Shown here: one piece after another, positions 1 to 8,030 of the stretch | Position numbering within the stretch: position 1 is the first letter of the stretch | Layout of the letters: each line of letters begins with the position of its first letter | Assembly: GCA_963841065.1 (NCBI GenBank) | Contig: CAWJBI010000035.1 | Span: 124,001 to 188,000 of the forward strand | Direction: 5' to 3' | Length of the DNA stretch: 64,000 nucleotides | Origin: M0108 sp963841065 | GTDB lineage: Bacteria; Pseudomonadota; Gammaproteobacteria; Chromatiales; Chromatiaceae | Position numbers and translations under genes: made by a program | Notes under the pieces: generated by a model | The model's input: only the letters and a program-made list of their open reading frames with translations | Told to the model about the DNA's origin: nothing | Database searches by the model: none

Positions 1-572
1 CGCGCCGGGTTGACCGAGGTATTGGTCACCGGGATCGAGATGAGATGGATCAGCGTCAGGGCCAGGCCGATGGCCAGGCCGGCATGGGAGCCGATGCCGC
101 GTTTGTCGGTGCTGCCCATGATGACGAACAGGAAGATAGCGGTCATCACCACCTCGGTCACCAGGCCCGCCATCATCGAGTACTTGCCCGGTGACAGGTC
201 GCCGAAACCATTGACCGCCAGCCCACTGGCGGACAGTACGAAACCCGCCTGCCCACTGGCGATGTAATACAGCAGGAAGGCCGCCAGGATGGCACCCAGC
301 ACCTGCGCCACGATGTAAGGCACGAGTTCGCTGGCCGGGAAGCGCCCGCCGACCACCAGGCCGACCGAGATCGCCGGATTCAGATGACAGCCGGAGATGT
401 GGCCAATGGCATAGGCCATGGTCACGACCGTCAGGCCGAAGGCGAGGGAGACCCCAAGCAGGCCGATACCGACCCCGGGAAAGGCCGCCGCCAGCACGGC
501 GCTGCCGCAGCCGCCGAGGACGAGCCAGAAGGTGCCGATGAATTCGGCGGCGAGTTTGTTACTGAGGTTCAT
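1..572 (-). CDS. aqpZ: Aquaporin Z, 3' end cut off by the window edge
   Basis: This is a water channel of the major intrinsic protein family in the inner membrane. The reverse-strand translation begins MNLSNKLAAEFIGTFWLV, the standard AqpZ opening. It contains the first NPA box (CHLNPAIS) and, at the window edge, the second (TSVNPAR). The start at 572 is supported by a GGAG-type ribosome site in ctaggagcaatcc just upstream. About 190 residues are visible; the usual length is about 230, so the last transmembrane segment lies outside. It is monocistronic as far as can be seen. A TATAAT hexamer at 648-653 (reverse strand) is a possible -10 element, but no convincing -35 accompanies it. Confidence 0.95.
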   Translation of the reverse strand, partial: MNLSNKLAAEFIGTFWLVLGGCGSAVLAAAFPGVGIGLLGVSLAFGLTVVTMAYAIGHISGCHLNPAISVGLVVGGRFPASELVPYIVAQVLGAILAAFLLYYIASGQAGFVLSASGLAVNGFGDLSPGKYSMMAGLVTEVVMTAIFLFVIMGSTDKRGIGSHAGLAIGLALTLIHLISIPVTNTSVNPA

Positions 573-790
573 GGATTGCTCCTAGCGCTTGTTGAAAAAC
601 CTGAGGTTGATGAAAGGCCTGGTTGGTTGTGCCGAAGCACGGGGGAAATTATATGACATGGATGCGAAAAGCCATTCTGCTGGTCAAGATCCCCATGGGC
701 TCGAGCCCTGCCTGGCTGCCCGCGGGGCGGATCGGTCCCAGGTGGGGAAGGCATGGGTGGCCGTGACCAGGGATCGAGGCGGCGTCGCGG

Positions 791-1165
791 TTATGGGGCC
801 GGGGTGATGGTCGCCTTTTCCAGCAGCAGCGGGTACTTGTAGCCGGAACCGAAGTCCGTGTCCACCGCCAGGGTGCCGGTGACCGTAACGGTGTCACCCA
901 TCGCGGCGGTGCCGTCGCTGGTGATCGTCAGGTCGTTGGTGCCTGCCGCGGGGTCGCCGGAGCCGTCCTGCAGGTGGAGGAAGTTCCGGTTCATGATGTT
1001 GTTGTTGACCTTAACCACCTTGCCTTGGAGCTTCACCGGCTTGCCGGCGAGTTCTGCTTTCTCCTTGTAAATGTCGGCGATGCTCTTCTGGACCACCTCA
1101 TCGGCGAAGGCGGGGGCCAGGAGCGCAAGGGAGAAGAGAGCAGCGAGGGTGCGGGTGCGGTTCAT
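791..1165 (-). CDS. Small periplasmic OB-fold-like (NrfJ-related) protein
   Basis: The protein is 124 residues. It has a signal peptide ending near AFA-DEV at about residue 22, so it should be periplasmic. The mature part (ELAGKPVKLQGKVVKVN, then NRNFLHLQDGSGD and DTVTVTGTLAVD) has the pattern of short OB-fold proteins annotated as NrfJ-related or nucleic-acid-binding OB-fold. These motifs come from family resemblance. Its ligand cannot be read from the sequence. There are no cysteines in the mature region, so heme attachment is not suggested. A SD-like AGGA lies upstream of the ATG at 1165. It is not obviously in an operon with aqpZ (218 bp gap) or the metallopeptidase. Confidence 0.75.
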   Translation of the reverse strand: MNRTRTLAALFSLALLAPAFADEVVQKSIADIYKEKAELAGKPVKLQGKVVKVNNNIMNRNFLHLQDGSGDPAAGTNDLTITSDGTAAMGDTVTVTGTLAVDTDFGSGYKYPLLLEKATITPAP

Positions 1166-1264
1166 GGTGTCTTTAGTCCTGTTAAGGGAGCTGGTGGATG
1201 GTGTTGGAGGCTCGGGGTGCCGGTCAAATCCGGCAATACCCCGCGCCCTGGCTAAGGTACTGGA

Positions 1265-2215
1265 TTAGAGGTTCTTGGCGGAAAAGGTGTCGCAGGCGTT
1301 GACGTCGCCCTTCTCCAGGCCGCGGCGGAACCAGGCGACGCGCTGGGCGGAACTGCCATGGGTAAAGCTGTCCGGGGTCACATAGCCCCGCGTCTGCTTT
1401 TGCAGGCGGTCGTCGCCGATGGCGGAGGCGGCCTTGAGGGCCTCCTCGGCGTCGCCAGCCTCCAGGATGCCCCGGGCCTGGTCGGCGCGGTTGGCCCAGA
1501 CCCCGGCGAAGCAGTCGGCCTGGAGTTCCAGGCGCACCGAGAGTTGGTTCGCCGCGGCCTTACCGCGGCCCTGCTTGGCCTCCTCGACCTGATCGGTGAT
1601 GCCGAGCAGCTTTTGGACATGGTGGCCGATCTCGTGGGCGATGACATAGGCCTGAGCGAAGTCCCCCGGGGCGCCGAACCTGCTGCGCAGGTCGTCATAA
1701 AAGGACAGGTCGATATAGACCTTGTGGTCTCCGGGGCAGTAGAAGGGTCCCATGGCAGCCTCGGCGAAGCCGCAGGCGGAGCGCACATTGCCCGAGAAGA
1801 GGACCAGCTTGGGCTCCTGGTAACGCTGTTGTCCTTGGCGGAAGATCTCGCCCCAGGTGTCCTCGGTGTCCGCCAGGACGACGGAGATGAATTCCTTGAG
1901 TTCATCGGGCTTGGCCCCAGCCCCCGGGGCTTGCAGGCCGCCGGCGTGAGGCGGTGGCTTTGGCGGACTCGGCAACTGCAACTGTCCGCCGCCGGTGTCG
2001 AGTTGGGGTGACCCACCGCCGAGGAAGGCGGTCAGGTCAACCCCGAAATAGAGGCCAACCAGGAGCAGCAGGATGGTGCCCAGGCCACCGCCAAACCCGA
2101 CGCCCCGGCCTATGCGCACGGGCAGGCGCGGTCCACCAAACCCGCCGCTGGCAGACCCGGGGTCATCCCGCAGGTCCTCCACATTGTCGCTTCGCCTGCC
2201 GGTTCTCCAGCGCAT
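1265..2215 (-). CDS. ypfJ: YpfJ-family neutral zinc metallopeptidase
   Basis: This is a membrane-anchored putative zinc metallopeptidase of 316 residues. I placed the start at the ATG at 2215 because family members begin with MRW followed by a RRSDNVED-like stretch, as here; a longer open frame upstream adds non-conserved sequence. One transmembrane helix (about residues 38-58, LGTILLLLVGLYFG) is followed by a Pro/Gly-rich linker. The catalytic domain has the zinc motif HEIGHH (near residue 195) and a downstream ELQADCFAGVW glutamate motif. The physiological substrate of the family is not known. Neighbours give no further clue. Length is typical (about 280-320). Confidence 0.9.
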   Translation of the reverse strand: MRWRTGRRSDNVEDLRDDPGSASGGFGGPRLPVRIGRGVGFGGGLGTILLLLVGLYFGVDLTAFLGGGSPQLDTGGGQLQLPSPPKPPPHAGGLQAPGAGAKPDELKEFISVVLADTEDTWGEIFRQGQQRYQEPKLVLFSGNVRSACGFAEAAMGPFYCPGDHKVYIDLSFYDDLRSRFGAPGDFAQAYVIAHEIGHHVQKLLGITDQVEEAKQGRGKAAANQLSVRLELQADCFAGVWANRADQARGILEAGDAEEALKAASAIGDDRLQKQTRGYVTPDSFTHGSSAQRVAWFRRGLEKGDVNACDTFSAKNL

Positions 2216-2297
2216 GTCATCCCCCTTGATCCAGAGTCCTAGTGGCCAAGCTGAATCATAGCATCCAGACCCGGTCTCGCGGCGAGGGGGCAATGAG

Positions 2298-2340
2298 AGG
2301 CCCCGGTCTCCCTTAGGGGTGCCGGGGCCTGTGTTTGGGT
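2298..2340. terminator. GC-rich hairpin between ypfJ and the small gene
   Basis: A perfect 9-bp stem (aggccccgg at 2298-2306 with ccggggcct at 2332-2340) encloses a 25-nt loop. It lies just downstream of the minus-strand gene ending at 2376 and upstream of ypfJ. There is no T-tract, so intrinsic termination is only a suggestion. Confidence 0.35.
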
Positions 2341-2375
2341 GGGACCGGCTCCAGGCCGCGACCCAGGCGGGTAAA

Positions 2376-2570
2376 TCAGTGCGCTCTGACGGTGACACTG
2401 ACCTCCCAATTGCACTGCTCGATCAGGCCCGCGACCTCCCAGGGCAGCTTGACCGGCTCCCGAAGTTGGTAAGTCTGGCCCTGCTCCCAGCAGCGCTCCG
2501 CTTCATCGGCGCTCAAGGGGAGGCCCTGACGGCAGAGCTCCCAGAGGGCTTGGGCTTGGCTGATGGTCAT
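2376..2570 (-). CDS. Small hypothetical protein, 64 aa
   Basis: I do not recognise this gene. The start at 2570 (MTISQAQALWELCRQGLP) is chosen for the very good ribosome site GGAGG 7 bases upstream; a longer open frame to 2636 has no such site. The product is soluble and acidic to neutral, with two Trp-containing helices and the phrase LPWEVAGLIEQCNW. A 42-codon open frame (2567-2695) ends in an ATGA overlap with this start, so a leader peptide coupled to it is possible. A promoter-like sequence with an inverted repeat lies upstream at 2690-2734. Confidence 0.5.
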   Translation of the reverse strand: MTISQAQALWELCRQGLPLSADEAERCWEQGQTYQLREPVKLPWEVAGLIEQCNWEVSVTVRAH

Positions 2571-2689
2571 GATGGTACCTCCGGACATCTTGTTTCCGGT
2601 CGAGGTGGCATTGGCCTGACTGTAGCCAAAATACAACAGGCTTGCGCCAACGCCCCTGGAAACCCTGCTTCTTCAAACGACTGTTGTGT

Positions 2690-2734
2690 CTTCATGAGGG
2701 CGTTCCTTTTATACCACGCTCGGCCCTCATGAAG
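2690..2734 (-). promoter_or_regulatory. Inverted repeat flanking an extended -10 promoter
   Basis: A perfect 12-bp inverted repeat (cttcatgagggc at 2690-2701 and gccctcatgaag at 2723-2734) encloses 21 bases. On the minus strand the enclosed part contains TGGTATAAA, an extended -10 (TATAAA at 2708-2713). A dimeric repressor bound to the repeat would cover the promoter of the gene ending at 2376. The repeat is seen directly; the operator role is inference. It could instead be a terminal repeat of a lost mobile element. Confidence 0.4.
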
Positions 2735-2861
2735 TTAAGGATAGATTGCTGTTGACACTTGGCAAGGGGACAGGTTCGGTCGAGTAAGAAAAATACATGT
2801 AGCAGAAAACCCACCGTTAAGTCGGTAGCTGGTACGAATAGCTTACCTGGTCGCAAGGGAA

Positions 2862-3179
2862 CTAAGCGGAGGCCTGGGAATGAGGCGATCTTGGAGGTTC
2901 CTTTGCAGAGGCGAGAATCCTGCCTCGGTCGGGCTCAATAGTGATCGCGGTACCCCCAACCCGCCCCAATTCCGCGATGGACTCAAGCAGGCGTTGGGCG
3001 TTGGCGGGGCTGCGCAGCAGGTAGGCGGTCTCGGTCAGCGCGCTGTAGTCCTCCAACGAGAGCATGACCACGGCCTGCTCCGAGTTGCGGGTAATGATGA
3101 TGGGGTCATGGTCCGCGCAGACCCGGTCCATGGTGCGGGCCAGGTTTGCCCGGGCGGTGGTGTAGCTGATGGCATCCAT
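2862..3179 (-). CDS. YefM/Phd-family antitoxin without an adjacent toxin
   Basis: The product is 105 residues and resembles YefM: MDAISYTTARANLARTMDRV, then DHDPIIITRNSEQAVVMLS and the highly conserved ETAYLLRSPANAQRLLESI. It should bind operator DNA and neutralise a YoeB-type mRNA interferase. The start at 3179 has the site AGAGGAAG upstream. YefM is normally about 83-90 residues; here a poorly conserved tail (RGRILASAKEPPRSPHS) extends it. The expected yoeB should follow at coordinates below 2862, but that stretch holds no open frame resembling YoeB. The antitoxin therefore appears orphaned. The 225 bases downstream look AT-richer than the surroundings. Confidence 0.85.
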   Translation of the reverse strand: MDAISYTTARANLARTMDRVCADHDPIIITRNSEQAVVMLSLEDYSALTETAYLLRSPANAQRLLESIAELGRVGGTAITIEPDRGRILASAKEPPRSPHSQASA

Positions 3180-3313
3180 TGGCTTCCTCTGGCGGTTGAT
3201 CATGGACAGGAAATTGTACGAGCACCCCATTCAAGAGCACCGCACGTGACGCTCCTGCAGGAGGTCGTGATGGCTGTTGACATTCACATTGAGGTTTGGC
3301 GTTCACGTCGACA

Positions 3314-5713
3314 TTAGGGTTGACGCCCCATCGGCTTCCCGATCTGCTCCCGCAGTGCCTTGAGGGCCGGGTCCCCCGGGGCCGTGGCGCCGAACTCCGC
3401 GAGCCAGCGATGGGCCTCCTGGACCCGTCCCAGCTTGGCATTGTATTGGATCAGGGCGATCAGGAGGTCCCGATTGGCCGGATCTCCCGGCTGGGCGGCC
3501 TCCAGCACCGCCAGGGCCTCGGCGGTGCGGTCGGCGGCGTCCAGGGCCACGCCATGCACATAGGCAAAGCGGCTGTTGTCCGGGGCCAGCCGCGCGGCCC
3601 GGGCCAGGTCCTCGATCGCCGCCGCCAGACGTTGGGTACGCACCCGCGCCAGCCCCAGGGCATGGTGCAGGTCGGCATTGTCCGGATCGGATGCCAGGCC
3701 GGCCTTGAGTTCGGCCTCGGCGTCCGCCTCCCGTCCCTGTTCCCGATAGAGGTCCGCCAGGTTGGCGCGGGCGGGCGTGAAGCGGGGATCAAGCTCCAGA
3801 GCGGTGCGATAGGACTGCTCCGCCAGGCCGGGCTCACCCAGGGCGGCGGCGATGAGACCCAGGTTGAGGTGGGCCTCGGGGCGGTCGGCATTGACCTGCT
3901 CGGCGGTCGCGTACTCGGCCAGGGCGGCCCGCATCTGGTCCGCCAGCTTGCCGCCGATCCCCTGGCGCATCACTGGCGCCAGCACCCGGGTCGCCTCCAG
4001 TCGCACCGTGCGCGCCGGATCGGACAAGAGAGGCCAGGCCAGTTCGACCCGGGTCCGTAAATCCACGCGATCCAGATAGCGCACGGCCTGGGCGCGGACC
4101 AGGGCCTCGGGGTCGGCGAGCAGGCGGCGCACCGTGAGCAGGGTCGCGGTGCCCGCGCCGTCCTGGGGCTGGTCATGGAGCCGGTCCAGGGCGCTGGCCC
4201 GCGCGATGGCGGGCCGGGCCGGGTCTCCCGCCAGGGCCAGCAGGCGCTGAGTCGCATCCGGGGCGTGGTGGTCCGCCGCGTAGAGGGCCTCGCCAAAGTG
4301 AGGACCCCGATACTGGGGATCGGGATACCAGGTCTCCACCGCGGTGGCCGCCCAGGCGGCATCCTGGTCGGTGTGACAGCCATTGCAGGCGTTGGGGGTG
4401 CCGAGCTTGAGGGACAGATCCGGTCGCGGCACGCGCAGACTGTGATCGGCCCGCTCGTCCACCACCATGTACAAGCGCTGGGGCATGTGACAGGCCACGC
4501 AGGCGGCGCCCGTGGAGCCGGCCGGATGGTGATGATGTTCGGGCGTATCGTAGCGGGGGGCGAGATGGCAGCGGGCACAGACGGCATTGCCGTCCGCCTG
4601 GAGGCGCAGGCTGTGGGCATCATGACAGTCGCCGCAGACGACCCCCTGATGGTACATGCGGCTCTGGATGAAGGAGCCGAAGACGAAGACCTCGTCCTTG
4701 ATCTGGCCGTCCGGGAAATAGAGGTCCGGCTCCAGCAGGGCCAGCCGAAAGCCCTGGTGCAGGGGCTCGCCGGGTTTGATCTCGTCCCAGATGCGGCCGC
4801 GCCGGGAATGGCAGCGGGCGCAGGTCTCGGTCTGGAGGTGGGAACCGCGGGGTGGCTGGCGACGGGGTTTGCCGGTCTCGGCGGCAAGCCCCCAGGTGCC
4901 GCCATCGCGATCCTTCAGGTCCACCAGCAGCCCGCGGGTCGGATCATCCGCCGCGGCGGCAAGGGCCGCCTGATCCGTGCCTGTCCCACCCGCCTGCGCC
5001 GACCGCGCGGCGGTGGCCTTGGCCCACGCCAGATGGCGGGCACCAGGGCCATGGCAGGCCTCGCAGGCGACGTTGATCTCCGCGTAGTGGGTGTCATAGC
5101 CCTTGCGCTCGGCGTCATAGCGCTTTTGCAGGTCCGTGGAGTGGCAGTCCGCGCACTGATAGTTCCAGGTCTGATCCGGCGCCGTCCAGTGCAGCGGATG
5201 GCTGTGGTCCATCGCTTGGTCGGGATAGAGATGGAACCAGTCTTGCCCCCCTTGCTCCTGGGGGCGGGCATCCCAGGCCAGGCCCAGGCTCTGGAGCCGG
5301 CCGCCCGGGAACTCGATCAGATATTGCTGAAGGGGCCACCAGCCGAAGGTGTAGCGGATGGGGTAGTCCTTGAACTCGCCATCCGGTCCATCGGTGTGGA
5401 CGAGGAATTCGCCATCCCGGCGGAAGAAGCGGGAAGTCACCCCGTGGACGGTGATTTCGGCGTCCTGGAAGTCGCCGAGCACCGTCTCGGGCGTCGCCAC
5501 CGTCATGGCCCGGTCGTGATAAGAGCCCCGCCAGAGGGCCAGTTCCTTCGGATGGCACTCGCCACAGGCCGCCGCGCCCACGAAACCCCGCTCGGCGCGC
5601 AAGGGATCCAGAAGCGGGTCCGTCCTGGGAACCGACGGAGCATCAAGGCCAGGCTGGGCCGCCAGGATGCCGGGGATTAGCCCTAAGACGAGGAGGAAGA
5701 CAAGAGGAGCCAT
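3314..5713 (-). CDS. Eight-heme cytochrome c with HEAT-like and TPR regions
   Basis: This is a secreted multiheme cytochrome of about 799 residues, starting at ATG 5713; a TTG 15 bases upstream is the alternative. The signal peptide (VFLLVLGLIPGILAAQ) directs it to the periplasm or beyond. Eight CXXCH heme sites are visible in order: CGECH, CADCH, CEACH, CARCH, CGDCH, CARCH, CVACH and CNGCH, all in roughly the first 450 residues. This resembles cytochrome c554/paired-CXXCH proteins. A HEAT-like stretch (DPEALVRAQAVRYLD) follows, then about three or four TPRs (AEQSYRTALELDPRFTPA). Such TPR-multiheme fusions are known in environmental bacteria, but their electron partners are undefined. No quinol oxidase or porin gene lies next to it. 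Confidence 0.88.
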   Translation of the reverse strand: MAPLVFLLVLGLIPGILAAQPGLDAPSVPRTDPLLDPLRAERGFVGAAACGECHPKELALWRGSYHDRAMTVATPETVLGDFQDAEITVHGVTSRFFRRDGEFLVHTDGPDGEFKDYPIRYTFGWWPLQQYLIEFPGGRLQSLGLAWDARPQEQGGQDWFHLYPDQAMDHSHPLHWTAPDQTWNYQCADCHSTDLQKRYDAERKGYDTHYAEINVACEACHGPGARHLAWAKATAARSAQAGGTGTDQAALAAAADDPTRGLLVDLKDRDGGTWGLAAETGKPRRQPPRGSHLQTETCARCHSRRGRIWDEIKPGEPLHQGFRLALLEPDLYFPDGQIKDEVFVFGSFIQSRMYHQGVVCGDCHDAHSLRLQADGNAVCARCHLAPRYDTPEHHHHPAGSTGAACVACHMPQRLYMVVDERADHSLRVPRPDLSLKLGTPNACNGCHTDQDAAWAATAVETWYPDPQYRGPHFGEALYAADHHAPDATQRLLALAGDPARPAIARASALDRLHDQPQDGAGTATLLTVRRLLADPEALVRAQAVRYLDRVDLRTRVELAWPLLSDPARTVRLEATRVLAPVMRQGIGGKLADQMRAALAEYATAEQVNADRPEAHLNLGLIAAALGEPGLAEQSYRTALELDPRFTPARANLADLYREQGREADAEAELKAGLASDPDNADLHHALGLARVRTQRLAAAIEDLARAARLAPDNSRFAYVHGVALDAADRTAEALAVLEAAQPGDPANRDLLIALIQYNAKLGRVQEAHRWLAEFGATAPGDPALKALREQIGKPMGRQP

Positions 5714-5896
5714 GGCATCAGGCGACAAGTCAGGAGCGCGATGGCGATCAGAATATCAGCGGGGGGTGGGTCTCGCCATGGCCGCCAGCGGTGGGTTGCC
5801 GCGAATTGAGCGTCCTTGGAGATTGCCACGCATACCCTTCAATGCCGCTATCAGTGCTATAGTGCCATGGTGCAGAACGAAAAAGGCGAGGTCACT

Positions 5897-6118
5897 ATGA
5901 GTCCCACCATGACGCCATCCACCGTCAAAATGATTGGTGCCAATGGTCAAATTTCGCTGGGTAAAAAGTACGCCGGTCGGCAGGTATTAGTGGAAGAGCA
6001 TGCGCCTGGCGTCTGGCTTGTCCGCACCGTAACCATAGTCCCGGATAACGAACACTGGCTGCAAGCCCCCGCAGCCGTCGCGGATCTGGAGCGAGCCCTG
6101 GCCTGGGCGGCGAGATAA
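5897..6118 (+). CDS. AbrB/MazE-like antitoxin, apparently frame-shortened
   Basis: The 73-residue product (VKMIGANGQISLGKKYAGRQ, then GVWLVRTVTIVPDNE) has the look of a SpoVT/AbrB swapped-hairpin DNA-binding antitoxin. The start at 5897 follows GGCGAGG; upstream in-frame ATGs at 5816 and 5867 are less well placed. The frame stops at 6118, yet one base over the reading continues as NPADDANLDQLLLKLADD and stops at 6171-6173. That stop overlaps the downstream toxin start in the compact form ATGACTGA. The extended version looks like the natural C-terminus, so a one-base insertion (real, programmed or an error) is likely near 6108-6118. Confidence 0.7.
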   Translation: MSPTMTPSTVKMIGANGQISLGKKYAGRQVLVEEHAPGVWLVRTVTIVPDNEHWLQAPAAVADLERALAWAAR

Positions 6119-6165
6119 CCCCGCGGATGACGCCAACCTTGACCAACTGCTGCTGAAATTAGCCG

Positions 6166-6492
6166 ATGACTGACATCAAGGTTGATCCCCAAGTCAGGCT
6201 AGACCTCAATAATCCGCTCTTTCAAGATGCCTTGTTCGCCTTGCAAAAGCCTGAACGATTGGCGGCGCTGGAGACCCTCAACAAGTTGCGGCGTCTGACC
6301 TGGTCCCAGGTGTATCGCGATGCGGGCCTCAAATGGGAAAAGATTGTCAGCATCAAACCTCCCTCGGGCATCGCTGCCCTGTATTCCCTCCGCATCACCC
6401 GGTCCCATCGGGCCACCGCCTACCGGGAGGGCGATTTCATCCGCCTGCTAACCATTGCCGCGGATCACGATAGCACCTACGGCAAGAAATAG
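6166..6492 (+). CDS. Putative RelE/ParE-like toxin of the AbrB module
   Basis: This 108-residue basic protein follows the antitoxin by 47 bases, or overlaps it if the shifted antitoxin frame is the true one. The C-terminal part (YSLRITRSHRATAYREG, then FIRLLTIAADHDSTYGKK) has the alternating strand pattern and terminal HDxxYGK seen in RelE/ParE-superfamily toxins. The N-terminal part (LQKPERLAALETLNKLRRLTW) should be helical. No exact family is recognised, so the toxin role rests on size, fold-like pattern and operon position. Base use is less GC-extreme than in the neighbours, consistent with a mobile module. Confidence 0.6.
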   Translation: MTDIKVDPQVRLDLNNPLFQDALFALQKPERLAALETLNKLRRLTWSQVYRDAGLKWEKIVSIKPPSGIAALYSLRITRSHRATAYREGDFIRLLTIAADHDSTYGKK

Positions 6493-6524
6493 GTCTGCCA
6501 TTCCTGAGTTACCCGGGCCCCCTC

Positions 6525-7325
6525 TCACTGCCCGCTATAAAGCCGATTGATGAGATTCACCAGCACATAGCGCCCGGCGGCGTTGACCGCCAGTTCCTCG
6601 CGGGCCTGGACCAGTTGCAGCAGCAGGACCAGGATGGCGCTATCCACCAGGGCGACCAGGGTGGTGTAGAAGCTCACGCCCAAGGCGAGGGCGATGTTGC
6701 CCAGAGGCTGGACGGTGGCGCTGGGATCGATCATGGCCAGGGCCAGGGCGATGCCGACCACGGTGCCGATGAAGCCCACCGTGGGGATGACCCAGGTCAG
6801 ATAGCGCAGCAGGGTGTAGCGCAGATCCACCCGGTGCATCAGGAGTTCCAGGCTGGAATTGAGAACGCTCACGGTCTGATCCACCGAGCGGCTGGCGAGG
6901 AACTGCAGGATGCAGAGGTCGATGAGGCCCGGCAGAAAGCCCCGCTCCCCGTCATACAGCCCCGCCACCCGGGCCCGCAGCGGCGGCAGATCGTGCGATT
7001 GCAGGACCACGGCATAGGCCTCTGGCAGCAGGCCCTGGGTCAGCCAGGCCTCTTCCCGAGCCGCGGTGCGCCACCGGCGGTAGATCTCGCCCAGCCCGAT
7101 GAAGAGGAGCAGATGGGTCAGATTCTGGATGGTGAAGGGATAGACGAAGGGATAAGCCGGCGGCGGCGTGGCCTGGTAATCGAGGATGACCAGCGCCGCC
7201 GGACTCCCCGCCGGCAAGGCCCAGGTCAGCAGGGCGATGACCAGCGCCGCCACCAAGACCGACAGGACCAGGACCAGCCAGGCCTGGGGCTGCCGCCAGA
7301 GGATCGTGACCAAGGAGGGGCTCAT
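6525..7325 (-). CDS. MotA/TolQ/ExbB-family proton channel protein
   Basis: The protein is 266 residues, starting at the ATG at 7325, which overlaps the stop of the upstream FHA gene (ATGA). It has one N-terminal helix (VLVLSVLVAALVIALLTW), a second near residues 65-80, then a cytoplasmic loop. A pair of C-terminal helices (WVIPTVGFIGTVVGIALALA and LGVSFYTTLVALVDSAIL) carries the Pro/Gly-rich signature of TolQ/ExbB/MotA. Family members use proton flow to drive a partner protein across the envelope. The obvious partner in this operon is the ExbD-like protein at 11520-12236. This is the last gene of the kinase/FHA cluster. Confidence 0.85.
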   Translation of the reverse strand: MSPSLVTILWRQPQAWLVLVLSVLVAALVIALLTWALPAGSPAALVILDYQATPPPAYPFVYPFTIQNLTHLLLFIGLGEIYRRWRTAAREEAWLTQGLLPEAYAVVLQSHDLPPLRARVAGLYDGERGFLPGLIDLCILQFLASRSVDQTVSVLNSSLELLMHRVDLRYTLLRYLTWVIPTVGFIGTVVGIALALAMIDPSATVQPLGNIALALGVSFYTTLVALVDSAILVLLLQLVQAREELAVNAAGRYVLVNLINRLYSGQ

Positions 7326-7720
7326 TGGCCGCACTCCGGGCAAGGGGCCTCGGCGGTCTTGATGCCACCGCACGGGCAGCGGATCAGCCGCCGCCCCTGG
7401 ACCCTGGGCGCCTCCTCGGGAGCGGGGCCGGGAATCCCGGCCTTGAGCCGCAGGGCCTCCAGGAGTTCCCGCATCCCCAAGGTCACGCCGCCGAAGCGCA
7501 CCCGGTCGAGGGGCGAGACCAGGCTCTGGCTGAGCCGCCGGGGCGCGCCGCCGTTCCCCAGCAGAAAGGTGCCGTTGGTGCTCTGACAATCCGTGAGCAG
7601 CCACTTGCCATCCTCCAGGAACTCCAGTTCGGCGTGATGCCCGCTCACCGAGTCGTCCGCCAGCGGGATGTCGCAGCTTCGCTCCCGGCCGATGCTGTAT
7701 TTACGTCGCATTGCCTTCAT
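7322..7720 (-). CDS. FHA-domain protein with C-terminal zinc ribbon
   Basis: This is a cytoplasmic 132-residue protein; the start at 7720 follows CAGGAG. The FHA domain fills most of it: GRERSCDIPLADDSVSGHH, then DCQSTNGTFL. It keeps the Arg, Ser, His and Asn that bind phosphothreonine in FHA domains. The C-terminus ends in a probable zinc ribbon, CPCGG and CPECGQ. It should read the phosphorylation state set by the cluster's kinase and PP2C enzymes. It lies 2 bases after the stop of the phosphatase tail and overlaps the TolQ-like gene, so translation is probably coupled across all three. Confidence 0.88.
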   Translation of the reverse strand: MKAMRRKYSIGRERSCDIPLADDSVSGHHAELEFLEDGKWLLTDCQSTNGTFLLGNGGAPRRLSQSLVSPLDRVRFGGVTLGMRELLEALRLKAGIPGPAPEEAPRVQGRRLIRCPCGGIKTAEAPCPECGQ

Positions 7721-7722
7721 CG

Positions 7723-8030
7723 CTACTCCTGGGGCCGCGCCCACTTGTCGGCATTGACGGGCGGGAGATCCGCCCCGGGGGCTGCCGAAGGCGGGACACC
7801 CGCTTCCGGGGCCTGGGTGGTCTGGGCTGCGGCCGGGTCTGTGGCTGAGGCCGACGCTGGGGCCAACGCGGGTTCAGCCATCGCCGGTTTGGGCTGATCC
7901 GAGGATTCCGGGGCACTGGCCTCAAGGGCCGGGGGTGCTGGCGTCCACCCTTGCCACCACCCGACGCCCAACCCCATAACCAACATCAGCAACACCAGCG
8001 CCAAGGCCCAGCGGCCTGGCCTTGGCCATC
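7723..8030 (-). CDS. Transmembrane and Pro/Ala-rich tail of the upstream PP2C (frameshifted part)
   Basis: In the frame one base away from the phosphatase this stretch encodes PGRWALALVLLMLVMGLGVG, a clear membrane helix. A 90-residue Pro/Ala-rich segment follows, ending NADKWARPQE at 7723. The open frame extends back to 8124, but that part runs on top of the phosphatase gene and looks like shadow sequence. The simplest reading is a single protein, with a cytoplasmic PP2C domain, one helix and a periplasmic low-complexity tail, broken by one indel between about 8030 and 8100. The alternative is a separate small membrane protein starting inside this stretch. Confidence 0.55.

Noticed and set aside
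4175..5680. A 501-codon plus-strand open frame
   Set aside because: It is antisense to the eight-heme cytochrome, whose CXXCH sites, signal peptide and TPRs are unmistakable on the other strand.
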